DNA from: Henckelia pumila
Lineage: Eukaryota > Streptophyta > Magnoliopsida > Lamiales > Gesneriaceae
Direction: 5' to 3'
DNA length: 64,000 nucleotides
Assembly (NCBI RefSeq): GCF_033568475.1
Contig: NC_133120.1
Coordinates: 90,600,151-90,664,150, forward strand
The notes beneath the pieces were generated by a model that had not been told where the DNA came from, made no database searches, and worked only from the letters and a program-made list of their open reading frames with translations. The translations under genes were made by a program, and so were the position numbers. Below, one piece after another: positions 40,716-51,809 of this stretch. How positions within the stretch are numbered: position 1 is the stretch's first letter; every line of letters starts with the position of its first letter.

Positions 40716-43491
40716 TTAATTGTCTCCTCCAGCAACCCAGTATCGTTTCACAGCAAATAGTATCTTCTCCGAGATTAAAGGGCCATCTTCATTATCTACC
40801 ATTTTCGTTTTCCATCTCATACCCGACACGATTTTCTTGATTCTGATCAGAACATCAGCATTGTCTCGGATTATAATCGCGCCTTCTGGCCTTAAAATTC
40901 TATCCATTTCTAAGAGAATGTCTTCCATTTTGCACCTGTGGATGTGCAAGTTGAAGTTTTAAAGAATCATAGAATATTATTTCATATTTTTAACCAATGA
41001 AGCTGTGACAGATTATATTTTAAAAAAACAAAATGCTTACTGGTCCTTGTACAAGCTGAAGAGTCCACTGGCATGAATTAGATCATATGTCCTAGGATAT
41101 GTAGAGAAAGCTTCACACCCGCCAGCATTGCAAAAACATCAGTTTTCTTTTATTCGGGCCAAAAAATATATGCTAAATCAAAAAAAGAATGGCACAAGAT
41201 CATCAACAGAGGAAAAAAAAAAAAAAAACTTAATGAGTATGAATGGCCAAAAAAATCGCGAATAGCATGAACGTCGTACCAATCATGGTATATTCCAATC
41301 AATCCACGTTCATAAATAGCTCCAAGTGTGTCTTTCTCAGTTATTGTTGGCACGACATTCATGACCCAAAGTTTAGACGATTCAAGCGCCGCAGCAAAAC
41401 CTGCTAGACCAGCATTCATGTCCATGATATTCCTGTATCTTCCCGAATCAAGAATCTTGTTAGTCCTCTTATAAGCGTTCACATGTTTCTGCCACAATTT
41501 CGCGTCTTCTTGGAAGACATCAGCAGATATTCCGGGTATATTTCCACCCCCTACTCTTGGAGGAACAGTTTTAAGTCTCTCTGGAAATGGTTGTAGTTCT
41601 CCACCAGCAACTTCGTCTGAACTCGAGGTCTCCGGGTAAGGAGTTACACATGCCTCCATTTTTTTGTACCTGTTAGCACCAAATGTGAGTTCATTGAATT
41701 CCTGAGATGGTTCGAACAATATTGGTCCGACATGTTTGAATTCTTGATAATATACTTGCGGAATCACTAAATTTTACTACATAAATCTAGATGAAGGGGA
41801 AAGGCATACTTGATCTATTCAAATAGAGAGATTTCGAGCATTATATGTACCAGACATCATGCACGTATGATGATTTGCATAATGAGACGCGATCATCTCG
41901 CTCACTGCATTTCTGATCATTAATACTTTTCCTCCATATAGCTATCTCATCCTTCTCATAAATCTTCTTCCAGCAGAGAATTTGGGCAATCTCTTCAATC
42001 TTTCTCTGTTCTTCTTCAAGTTCCTCTTTAGGGCGTTCCCACGCCTCGTAATTATTTCTCCAGTTGATAGGAGGACCAGAGAGTATCCAGTAGCCTCCAG
42101 GTCTAAGCACTCGATCCACTTCCTCCAAGTATATGCCTTCTACAAATTATAAGTTTGTCATTGCGATTAGTATATGCCTTCATATGATTAAAAGGCTCAC
42201 TAGTTGCTAGAACCAGAGATTATGGTTTAGTTTTTCTCTGCATAATATAGCATATAAAAACGTACACGATCATTGCTATATGCTACGCTCACCATTACCA
42301 CCCCATTGTATCAAACAACGCGAACAATGAGCCATATCAAACGCCCTGGGAGGATACGGAAGCTTTATAGTTCCAAGTACGCCGATGATTGCAGGAACGC
42401 CTCTTTCCAGAGCAAATTGAACTTGTGCCTCATGAGAGTCTCTAGGTGCAAATGACATGGTGATCACGTTTTTCTTGAACAGATAGGCACCCCAACTTGC
42501 CACCTGAGAAGCCAAACATTTGGATTGACGAAGAAATATCATATGAACGCACATCACTGATAACAATCTACAGATGGAAGAGGTACTTTATAGCACTTCT
42601 ATGATCATGCATAAATTAACATAATCAAATTCAAGATCCAATATTACCACTAGCTTTTTTGATTGTTGCATCCTTCTATACACACATGGCTGTTGGATTT
42701 GTAGTCACTCTAATAAAGTAACCCAAATACATCTATGTAAAAACCCAAACAACACAATTTAATAGTTGAGGCACATAGCCAGCGACACAATCTAGGCTTC
42801 ATGTAGCGTAATCTTCGTGCAAATATAGGTCTGAACTTACCCCACATCCAGTATCAAGAGCAGTTCTGACTGTTCCATTGTCCATTGGGATCACAGAAGC
42901 GAGTTGCTCGATATACGCATCCGCCCCATGAGGAAACTGCGTACCACCTCCTGGAAACCTGAACACGTTTCCTTCATATTGCACCCAATTCTGCACCGCC
43001 TTCTCAACCGTCAAACTCTTATGAGGCGCGTTCGCATAAGGCACATAATCGCGACTCTTAGGCCATCGAAAGGGCGTGACGTAGCCTTTTGGCGCTGGAA
43101 CAAGGCAACTCAACTTCTCATCCTCCGATGGACAATGCCTCTCCCTGTAGTTCATGTTCTCTCGAGGAAATGTCATGGCCCGCGCTTGTTCTTGACAAGG
43201 CGTATGATCTGTGTACTTATCATCACAAGGTTCAAACTCTTTGACGTCCAAAACTGGATCGCCTGATCTTCCGACATCCTCACCGTGATGGGTTTCGAAC
43301 TCGAGATTCGACACAATGCCGCCACATTCCTCTGCTTTTTTGGTGATTTCGAGGGCTATATTATCTCCCTTCACCGATCCACTTCGCTGCCACGCTCCTA
43401 ACACGTAGAAAAAAAAACAAAGACCTGCTGCAATGAAGATAGAAACAGAGTTTCTGTTTCTATTTTCTCCTGAATTCCCTTTTGTTGCCAT
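40716..43491 (-). CDS. PMT2-type putative pectin/S-adenosylmethionine methyltransferase (DUF248)
   Basis: Exons on the minus strand are 43491-42841, 42503-42293, 42139-41851, 41669-41280, 41118-41041 and 40935-40716. Together they are in frame and give 612 residues, the usual family length. It is a type II Golgi membrane protein: a short N-terminal tail, one membrane helix (about residues 15-33, [19 protein letters not shown]), then a lumenal domain with [26 protein letters not shown], the SAM-binding motif LDTGCG, HCSRCLI and [12 protein letters not shown]. The family is tied to homogalacturonan methylation. The acceptor of exon 5 reads GG where AG is expected (41120-41119). The next AG, inside exon 5, would shift the frame to an early stop. 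Either this is a splice-site mutation, a sequence error, or the gene is becoming a pseudogene. Confidence 0.85.
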
Positions 43492-44187
43492 GATATATAT
43501 ATTTCTTACACATGAACAGAAAACAAATTAAGCATCAAACTTCAGTTTTGTGGGTCTCTGACAACGAAGGATTAGAAAATAGACCGACCTTTCTTCCTTT
43601 TCGGTTTTCAGTTTGTTCTTTTTTCCGCGCATTTATTGCAAGACTTGGCCATGTTTCTTCTATTGCTCGACTTTTCAAATGTATAGCCGGTCTATGATTT
43701 TGTTTTCTAATAATTTAATTTTCATTCTCATTCTCATACTAAAAAAATATTATTATTATTATTATTATTTAATAAAGCAAAATGGTGGTATAATAACTAT
43801 CTTTTGGTATTTTTATGTAAGACACTGATATAAAAGAAGATTTCAATCTCATATATCATGTAATTATTAAAATGATAATGGCAATATTGCTAAGGTTAAA
43901 AACATAAATATTAAAATTGTCAATATATTTGTTGTTATTCATAACATCAATGTTATAAGTTATCCTTGATGAATAATCATAATATAATTGATTTAATTTT
44001 TATGTGTCTAAAATAATAATAGTATTTTTTATTTATTAAAAATTTTAAAAATTTAAGGATTTGAAAGAATTAAATAAAGATAATTTATTACAATTTTTAT
44101 TATTTTTTATTTTTATTGTTTAATTAAAAAATAATTCATATTTATTCCATAATCTACCATAGTTCATTTACAACACAGGAGCTTTTC
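43492..44187. other. Divergent intergenic region between the methyltransferase and PPR gene 1
   Basis: AT-rich with a (TAT)n stretch near 43750-43770. The two flanking genes are divergently oriented, so both promoters must lie here. I cannot point to a specific control site. Confidence 0.5.
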
Positions 44188-46185
44188 ATGACTTCCCCCA
44201 TTCGACTCCAAAGATTATCTCAGTTCCTTCTCAAAGAAAACGCCCCAAATCTCTTCTCCTCTTCTCAATTACTTCTGACTTTCAATTCTCACTGCCCTTC
44301 AACTCTCCTTCGGTTCTATCTTTTCAACCCTTCAGCTCCTTCGCACTCTATCAGCAGTATTCCTCAAAATCAGGACCCCAAAAATGCCGCTGTCAAATGG
44401 AACCTCGCGATAAGGCACGCATCAGCTACCGAACCTTTAAGGGCACTCTCTTTATTTCAAGAAATACTGAAAAATACTAACGAAAGCACCCCAATCTACG
44501 TTGACCCTTTCATTTATGCTTCACTGATCAAAGCTTGTAACAAAGCTAACGCCTTTCTTGTAGGTAAATCGGTACATGGCCATGTTATTAGGCTTGGATT
44601 GGATTCCAATGTGAATATATTGAACAGCCTTGTATGTTTTTACTTGGGTTCTGTGAATTTTTTGAGTTATGCTGCCGTTTTGTTTGATTCAGTTGTGGGG
44701 AAGAGTGTTGTCACTGTTAATTGTATGATATCTGGGCATTTTAAAAGAGGAAATCTTGATGTGGGACTAAGTTTGTTTGTAAAAATTCTAAGGGGTTGTT
44801 TTGGTTCTGACTTAAAACCCAATTATGTTAGTTTCTTGATTTTGATGGCCGGTTGTGTTGAATTTGGTGGACAAAAAATTGGAACTGTTCTACATTGCTG
44901 TTGTTCCAAGATGGGATTTGACCGTAATGTTGAAATCTGCAATGTGCTTATTGATTTTTATGCTAAATTTGGATGTATCTTCGATGCTGCCACTGTATTT
45001 AGAGACTCATCGCAAAAAGATTTGATTTCATGGAATACTATGATTTGGGGGTATGCTAATAATGACGACTATGTGGGGGCGCTTACCTTGTTCAAAGAAA
45101 TGAGAAATACAAATATAGGAGTTGATAGAGTATCTTTCAGTTGCTTGATATCCTCCTGTGCAGTTAAAAAAGATCTTAATTCAGGGAGGATGATGCATGC
45201 TCTTGCAAAAGCAGCTGGAATCGAGTGTGATATCTCCGTTGGGACGGCACTTATCAACATGTACGCAAAATGTAGAAAACTAGCGTGTGCTAGGAAACTC
45301 TTTGATGATTTACCAAAGAAAAATATTGAATCTTGGAACGCTATAATGCATGCATATGTTGAAAATGGACTAGCCATGGAGGCTTTAAAACTTTTTCGTC
45401 AGATCAAGTGTAGAAACTTAGAACTCGACGAAGTAACGGTTCTAGGATTAATTATGGCTTGCCGTGATTTGGGAGAACTAAATCATGGTATTTATATCCA
45501 TTCTTTTCTGCAGAGTAAAGACCTCCTTAGAGAAAATACCTGTGTGGGTAATGCGCTTATTGATATGTATGCGAAATGCGGGAGCATGATACAAGCTAGA
45601 GCGGTTTTTGACTGTATGACCAAGAAAGATGTCATCTCGTGGACGTCTCTCATATCTGGTTATGCTATAAATGGTGAAGGAGTAAAATCCCTTGATACTT
45701 TTAAACATATGTGTGCTCAGAAAATTGCTCCTAATTTTGTTACCTTCATTGGACTTTTATCAGCTTGTGATCATGCTGGTCTGGTTCATGATGGGAGAAA
45801 ATTATATGGTCTTATGCAGGACGTGTATGGCATTGAACCCCAGGTTGAGCATTACGGTTGTGTGATTAACATGCTTGCTAGAGCTGGAAGAATAGACGAG
45901 GCTCGAAAATTTATTGGAGAAATAGCGTTGGAACCAAATTCACTTGTCCGGAGAATGTTGATTAATGCATGTAGTGTTTATGGAAACATCGGTCTCGGAT
46001 TAAACTTAGTTAGTAGCATAACAGAATCAAACACTTCACATGATTCCGGAGATTGTGTAATCTCCTCGAATATATTTGCTGTAGCAGGACGATGGGATGA
46101 TGTTATTTCTCAGAGAGACTTAATGGTTAAACAGAGATCTCCTAAAGTTGCAGGGAAAAGCTCGCTATCCTGTCTGATTGAGTGA
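44188..46185 (+). CDS. PPR gene 1: pentatricopeptide repeat protein, PLS-type
   Basis: A single exon encodes 665 residues. The N-terminus (MTSPIRLQRLSQFLL and onward) is rich in Ser, Leu and Arg, which fits an organelle-targeting peptide. From about residue 100 there are tandem helical PPR motifs of 31-36 residues, seen in repeated phrases such as NVLIDFYAKFG, DLISWNTMIWGYA, GTALINMYAKC, GNALIDMYAKCGS and DVISWTSLISGYA. The C-terminal part (EHYGCVINMLARAGRIDEA, NSLVRRMLINACSVYGN) resembles an E domain, but the protein ends without a DYW domain. Such proteins bind specific RNA sequences in plastids or mitochondria and act in editing, splicing or stability. Target and organelle are unknown. Confidence 0.88.
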   Translation: MTSPIRLQRLSQFLLKENAPNLFSSSQLLLTFNSHCPSTLLRFYLFNPSAPSHSISSIPQNQDPKNAAVKWNLAIRHASATEPLRALSLFQEILKNTNESTPIYVDPFIYASLIKACNKANAFLVGKSVHGHVIRLGLDSNVNILNSLVCFYLGSVNFLSYAAVLFDSVVGKSVVTVNCMISGHFKRGNLDVGLSLFVKILRGCFGSDLKPNYVSFLILMAGCVEFGGQKIGTVLHCCCSKMGFDRNVEICNVLIDFYAKFGCIFDAATVFRDSSQKDLISWNTMIWGYANNDDYVGALTLFKEMRNTNIGVDRVSFSCLISSCAVKKDLNSGRMMHALAKAAGIECDISVGTALINMYAKCRKLACARKLFDDLPKKNIESWNAIMHAYVENGLAMEALKLFRQIKCRNLELDEVTVLGLIMACRDLGELNHGIYIHSFLQSKDLLRENTCVGNALIDMYAKCGSMIQARAVFDCMTKKDVISWTSLISGYAINGEGVKSLDTFKHMCAQKIAPNFVTFIGLLSACDHAGLVHDGRKLYGLMQDVYGIEPQVEHYGCVINMLARAGRIDEARKFIGEIALEPNSLVRRMLINACSVYGNIGLGLNLVSSITESNTSHDSGDCVISSNIFAVAGRWDDVISQRDLMVKQRSPKVAGKSSLSCLIE

Positions 46186-48040
46186 TAGGTATCAAGAACA
46201 CCTATTTTCAGTTATGTGCAGAAGCTAACAGTAAATTTGGTTGGAAAAGCGAATGTACTAAAAGCATTTTTTTAAAGTGTTTTTTTTTAAAAAAAATATT
46301 GTTTAGTTACCATGCAGCTAGATGTTCAGTTGCTACCATCATCGGAATAACTAAATTTAGAAGCCGCACCTGTTAATTTTTTTCTGAAACAGGCTATGAC
46401 AGATGTGGCATTTCTCAAGAAACTCAGGAGTGGTAACACTGAAGGCAAAAAGGTGAATAGATGGAGGTGGATCTGCTTTTGAGTAATGAAATTGTATAAA
46501 ACAACATGACCAGAGACTTGCTTATAAAAGCAGACAAGCGTGAGGAGCGTTCTTCTCGACAATGTTGTGTTGCCTTGTGTATAAAGAACATACATGGCCA
46601 AACTGCAATGGAAGTAATGCAACGCTGTCTTGAAAACTTACGAGACAGATGTCCAAATCAAGTCTGGTAGCTGGTCTTATAAATATGGAGCTCTTGACAT
46701 TTGCAAAAACCATTCTTGATGGTTTAAATACACAAGTCTCTATCTTCAAACGTAAGATGGGATCTACTAGTTAATCTCATGGATTTAGTCATTCTTTTGT
46801 TTTGTTTCGGGTTGATTTAAACAAAACTGGTGTCCAGAGTTGCTACTTCATATATTAAACTTGTTAAAAGTTCATCCATTGCAGACGAGCTTGATTCAAT
46901 TTGTTTTAAATTTCGAATTCTTCATGAGTTAACTGGCAGCAGGTTTTGTTCCGCTTGATTAGTTTGCCTTCTCTCATTTTTTTGTGTTTTGTTCCATATT
47001 AAATTTATTGAACATTGCTTCATCTAAAGTTTTTATGTTGTCAGGGCTGGCTTCTATCATTGTCTTTATGGAACTGGAAGTGTGTCTCCTCTGTTGACTT
47101 TCCTATTATTTTTTAAGTTCATCTGATGATAAACACCAGGCAACTTCCGTCCGTGTAATCTGCACAGCGACTTAGTTCTCAACTCAAGTACTCTGGGTCA
47201 ACATGATGTCTTTGCTGCAAGAACTCTATGCCGGATATATCCATTCTGGAATCTTCTTAGCTGGTCGTATTGGATCATTTCTTGGTTAATCCAATTTGCT
47301 GTCTGATGGATTCGGTCTCGCTCTGATGAGAATTTCTGCCCTTCTTTATGCCTGGAGATGAAGGAAAAAAGAAGCTGAAGCTTGTTAGCTTTGGACCTGT
47401 ACAAGTTTGGACTCAAAACAAGATAGCTAAAATGTTTGCATTAAATATAATTATGTGCACAGTGCACGTAATGGTGTACAATTTTCATTTCATAACTGTT
47501 CCGACAGTTCTCTGATCCAAAATATCAGAAGTTTCAAAAATTGAAAATATTTTTCTCATAAATAATTTCTCTTGAAACATAATTCCCCAAATCTCTCAAG
47601 CTTTTGTTGACATAATTTCTGGTGATTGTATTCGTCTTGTAACTACTTTGGGGAAAATGGAAAGTGGAAACCACATATGTAACTCTTCTCGAGATGATGA
47701 AAAATCCGACTCCTGGACATTGGGGGTAGTTCATACAGTAGGGAGACATCACTCTTTAGGTCATTATAACACATAGTGGGCGTACACATTCTCCCTTCAA
47801 CCGCAGCATTCCCTTGTTTTCGAAACAAAAATGAGCATTTTTACAAGGTAATAAGCTCAATAGCACAGCCCAAAACCTAAAGTCTAGTATGTTTGGATGG
47901 CATTTCAGCTTTGTTAGTCACTCCACGATTAATCTGAAGGCCTGACAGTTATGAGACTGCCAGTTTTTAAGCATCTTTTTCCTTCCACAAGTCTGACAAA
48001 TGGATAACAGTTTCACCAGGGCATGATCACACCATAACGC
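46186..48040. other. Spacer between convergent PPR genes
   Basis: Contains the 3' flanks of both PPR genes. Short open frames are present on both strands, but none has a family signature or a plausible gene structure. I see no repeat or RNA gene. Confidence 0.5.
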
Positions 48041-50023
48041 TCACCAGTAATCTCTGCACGAGCAAACGCCATTCTTGAAAGAGTGATATCGACTCCTATC
48101 TCTCAATGTAATCTCCACTTCATATACTTTAGAAATCAGTTTCATCACAGTGTGACAATCTTTGCATACTCTCAAGTTCTTCACAATTCTCAAGATACCA
48201 CCCTCTCTCAATCTTGCCACCCCAAAAGCAACAGCCAACTTCTCACTGTGAGTAATAACTGCATTTTCCTTTTCCTCCTCTTCAATATCGTGTAAAACGT
48301 TAACAACATTAGGCATGTATCCTCCTTCTAGTCTTAGTCTAAACAAGATTTCTTCTAGCTTCTTATAAGCGACCGTTGTTACATCATCTTGCTTGGCACC
48401 AGCAACAAAAGTATACATGACCTTCTCAACTTCAATCATACTCCAGCCAGGAGTTTTCGTTATTTTTTCTTCAGCCATTGATCTTCTCAGCTTGGCCACA
48501 TCCGTCCACTGCCCTGCTCCTGCATAAATATTAGACAACAATATGTGGTCACCAGAGTGTTCAGGGTCTAACTCCGATAACCTTTTCTTGACCTCCTCTG
48601 CCAATTTGACATTACCATGAAAACTACACGCTCCAAGAAGTGTCCGCCAAATGATGGCACTGGGTGGAATTGGCATCTCGGATACAAAATTATAAGCTTT
48701 CACCAGTTGGCCGGCCCGACCATATAAATCAACCATGCATCCGTAATGTTCGATTGTAGGCTTAATTCTATATACATTGGTCATTTTATCAAAAATATCG
48801 CAGCCCTGTTCCACTAAACCAGCATGACTACAAGCATAAAGGATCACAATAAATGCAATTCCATCTGGTATGATCCCGGATGCCTCCATTTCAATAAAAA
48901 GATTGAGTGCCTCTTCACCATGCCCTTGAATCGCCAGACCTATTATCATTGAGGTCCAGGTAACTATACTCCTTTTACCAGGCATCCTCTCGAAGACCAG
49001 ACGAGCCATATCGATGCTCCCACACTTCGAATAAGTATCTGTTAGTGCATTATTTACCGGTGTAATCCAAACCAAGCCTGCTTTCTCAACGAAGCCATGT
49101 AATATCTTTGCGAATTCAAGCGCTCCCGCTTGTGCACAAGCAGATAAAGCTGCTGTCAAACTCACCTCGTTAGGCCTCAACCCCACCTTCTGCAATTCCC
49201 TGAAATATCCAAATGCTTCATCAAAACAACCGTTTTGAGCAAAACCCACTATCATTGTATTCCAAGAAACATCATCCTTTATTGGCATGTCCACAAATAA
49301 CTTCCGTGCCGAATCCAACTCCCCAGTTTTTGCATATGCAGCGAGCATCAAATTATAAGAAGCCGAGTTTCGTAATGGCATCAAATTAAACAATCTCTCT
49401 ACGCCTCTTACATCATCGCACCTAAAGAAAGCTGTCAAAATAGCATTCCATGACACGACATTTGGGTCAGCAATTTCATCGAACACTTTGTTCGAAAACA
49501 AAATACACCCACATTCGGCATACAATCTGATCAACGTGGTTGCCACAAAGAGATGGGTATTGATACCACGTTTCATAGACTGGCAATGGAGCTGAATCCC
49601 GGAACGAAAACAACGCATGTTTGCCGCTGCTTTTAAAGTGAAGGCAAAGGAGAAACTATCAGGAGGGTTGCCCAAATTCTTCAACATGAGAATGAATGTA
49701 AAGATTGAATTTTGAGGAAATTCTGAATCAGAAAAACCACGAATGAGGGTGTTGTACATGAACACATCTGGGTTCGCTGCGTGGAGGAGGAGGCGTTGAG
49801 CATAGTCCAATGCGGCAGAAAGCCTGACTGAGCAGTGGAGTATAAATTTTCCGGTCACAAAGGGGTCGGAGTCCAGGCCGCCTTTTACGGTGCGGGCGTG
49901 TAATTGTTGGAGGGATTTGATATTCTTGCAGTAATTCAACAGCGAGACACAAACTTGTTCTGCACTGCTCATCACAACCTCGTCGCCAAGCTTCAGCTTT
50001 TTGTAAGAAAACGTTCGAGGCAA
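48041..50023 (-). CDS. PPR gene 2: PLS-E-DYW class RNA-editing factor
   Basis: This intronless 660-residue protein has about a dozen P, L and S repeats ([63 protein letters not shown]), followed by E and E+ motifs ([30 protein letters not shown]) and a complete DYW domain. That domain has the deaminase-like HSE ([11 protein letters not shown]) and CxxCH (VCKDCH) zinc-binding residues and ends in RDYW. DYW domains perform cytidine-to-uridine editing of organellar transcripts. The first ATG (50023) precedes a second candidate 17 codons later (MSSAEQ); either fits. No lesions are seen. Organelle and edited site are unknown. Confidence 0.92.
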   Translation of the reverse strand: MPRTFSYKKLKLGDEVVMSSAEQVCVSLLNYCKNIKSLQQLHARTVKGGLDSDPFVTGKFILHCSVRLSAALDYAQRLLLHAANPDVFMYNTLIRGFSDSEFPQNSIFTFILMLKNLGNPPDSFSFAFTLKAAANMRCFRSGIQLHCQSMKRGINTHLFVATTLIRLYAECGCILFSNKVFDEIADPNVVSWNAILTAFFRCDDVRGVERLFNLMPLRNSASYNLMLAAYAKTGELDSARKLFVDMPIKDDVSWNTMIVGFAQNGCFDEAFGYFRELQKVGLRPNEVSLTAALSACAQAGALEFAKILHGFVEKAGLVWITPVNNALTDTYSKCGSIDMARLVFERMPGKRSIVTWTSMIIGLAIQGHGEEALNLFIEMEASGIIPDGIAFIVILYACSHAGLVEQGCDIFDKMTNVYRIKPTIEHYGCMVDLYGRAGQLVKAYNFVSEMPIPPSAIIWRTLLGACSFHGNVKLAEEVKKRLSELDPEHSGDHILLSNIYAGAGQWTDVAKLRRSMAEEKITKTPGWSMIEVEKVMYTFVAGAKQDDVTTVAYKKLEEILFRLRLEGGYMPNVVNVLHDIEEEEKENAVITHSEKLAVAFGVARLREGGILRIVKNLRVCKDCHTVMKLISKVYEVEITLRDRSRYHSFKNGVCSCRDYW

Positions 50024-51605
50024 ACCACACCGCCGACATGCAAATTAAGGGTGAGTTTACATACAGAAGTTGCAGATAAAAAAGCACTTGAAAAAAATCG
50101 GCTTTTCAAATATTTTTATTTTTATTTAAAAATTAGAAGAGGTTTTAGAATTTGATAAATGTCGAAAATTATTGTAACCAAATGTTATGTAAAAATTGAT
50201 TGATTTCTCCGACCAAATACACTGTAAAAAAATAGAGAGTGAATCATACTAGAATTATCAGAATTAGAACTCAATTCGTTCTTTTCTCACTTAATTAATT
50301 AATGAATATTCAGATACATTTTACTTCATATCTGTAATAAGAACATTGTTTATGTTCACACGGCGAAAAAAGGTGGAGTATAAAAATAATAAAATCAAAT
50401 TTGTAGTAATCATATTATTCTAGTTGGTGTATTTAATAAGGCAAAAACTCCTATGAAACGGTCTCAAGAGTCATTTTTATGAAACGGATCTCTTATATGG
50501 GTTATCCATTAAATAGTATTACAATTTATGTTAAAATTATTATTTATTATTATAAATATGGGTAGGATTGACCCGTTTTACGGATGAGACCGTCTCACAT
50601 GAGTGTTACTCATTTAATAATCTATCTTTGTGGTGTTCTAATTTAATAAAAAAGATTGATATCCGATAGACATTTTTTTATTATATTAAAATTTAACTTA
50701 AAACTCTATTCAAATATAAAAACTTAACCCAACTTCCACCAAAATTCGACTCAAAAATTAAAACCCAACTCAAACGTAAAAACTCAACTCAAACTCCACT
50801 TAGAAACACGACTCGATTAAAAAAAACTTGACCCAATAGCCAATGATGAAAAATTAATTCAAAACTCGATCCAATGCTAAAGTTAGAATTAAAGTCGACC
50901 CAACGATAGAAAATCAGACCCAAAATCACCCGGTGATTGAAAATTTTCATGTCTTTTTTGCATGTAAAGATAAACATAGAACACTTGGTTTGGTAGTAGA
51001 CTTGTTCTCAATAAAGTTGAATTTTTTGTTCTTTTTATTCTAAACCGTAAGAGCCATTGTACAATGCTTAATTTCAAAGATGATAAATTTCAACATTTTC
51101 ATACGATGCTTGAGGTTGATTAATCAAAATGTTTGCATGACAAAGATACAAAATTTCAAAATGATTCGCTTTTTCTCAAGCAGAATCAGCCACTTTTTAT
51201 TGGACCATCCCATCCATCCTTCTTCCCATTAGCAAAATCAAAAACAACTGAAGGGAGGAGTACAAATGGAAAAGGTGAATCTTGGGCCCCTCAATTCAAG
51301 TAGAATGAATCTATCGGGTCGAAGCTTTTCCTTTTTTAAGATCTTTCGGCTGGCGTGGCCGTCTCTCTATCTCTCCTTCCACGTCTTCCATCGACCTTTT
51401 TCTCCCTTTTTTATCATCCAGGTCACCCCCAAACACATTTCATTGCCGCCGTTGATTCACAGATCTCAACGGTGTGGTTTAGTACTCATCGTCATCTATT
51501 CAAAAAGCGCCATTAAAATACCACTGTGCTCGAGAGAAACACACACACGAACACCAGCTTCTCTCTCAATCCGCTGAAGAGAGAATTTGGCTGAATCTGA
51601 TCTGG
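50024..51605. other. Spacer and upstream region of TOC1
   Basis: No gene is visible. It holds a MITE (about 50449-50612). I looked for the evening element AAAATATCT in either orientation and did not find it. The part from about 51250 is richer in C and T (TTCTCTCTCAATCC) and is probably leader sequence of TOC1. Confidence 0.5.
50449..50612. mobile_element. MITE with ACGGTCTCA inverted ends
   Basis: The left end contains CTATGAAACGGTCTCA and the right end TGAGACCGTCTCACATGAG, inverted copies of each other, with an inner inverted pair ATGAAACGGATC and GACCCGTTTTACGGAT. About 160 bp long and without coding capacity. Exact ends are uncertain. Confidence 0.65.
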
Positions 51606-51701
51606 ATGTTAAATGTGTTGGAGACAGCCGAATGGCTGCTCACGAACTTGAGCTGGATCAGTGACGTAGTAATTACATGTGGAATTGAAGGATTGAAGTG
51701 A
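51606..51701 (+). CDS. Upstream ORF 1 in the presumed TOC1 leader
   Basis: A 31-codon frame (MLNVLETAEWLLTNLSW and on) ends in TGA at 51699-51701. That stop overlaps the ATG of a second, four-codon uORF (TGATGG). It precedes the TOC1 start by about 110 bases. If the transcript begins upstream, it could lower or gate translation. No evidence of translation is available. Confidence 0.35.
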   Translation: MLNVLETAEWLLTNLSWISDVVITCGIEGLK

Positions 51702-51715
51702 TGGCTTCTGAGTGA
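51701..51715 (+). CDS. Upstream ORF 2 (four codons) overlapping uORF 1
   Basis: ATG at 51701 overlaps the stop of uORF 1 by one base and reads MASE then TGA. Stop-start overlaps of this kind can allow re-initiation. Likely non-coding in itself. Confidence 0.3.
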   Translation: MASE

Positions 51716-51809
51716 GCAAAAGATCTGTGTAATGGGATTTTTTTTTTTAACTCGATTCTAAGTTAAAGGAGGGATCTTTTTTGGGGAGTAACCTGTTAAT
51801 CTCTTGGTG

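Noticed and set aside
50024-51809. Evening element in the TOC1 promoter
   Set aside because: AAAATATCT was looked for in both orientations by eye and not found; no claim is made.
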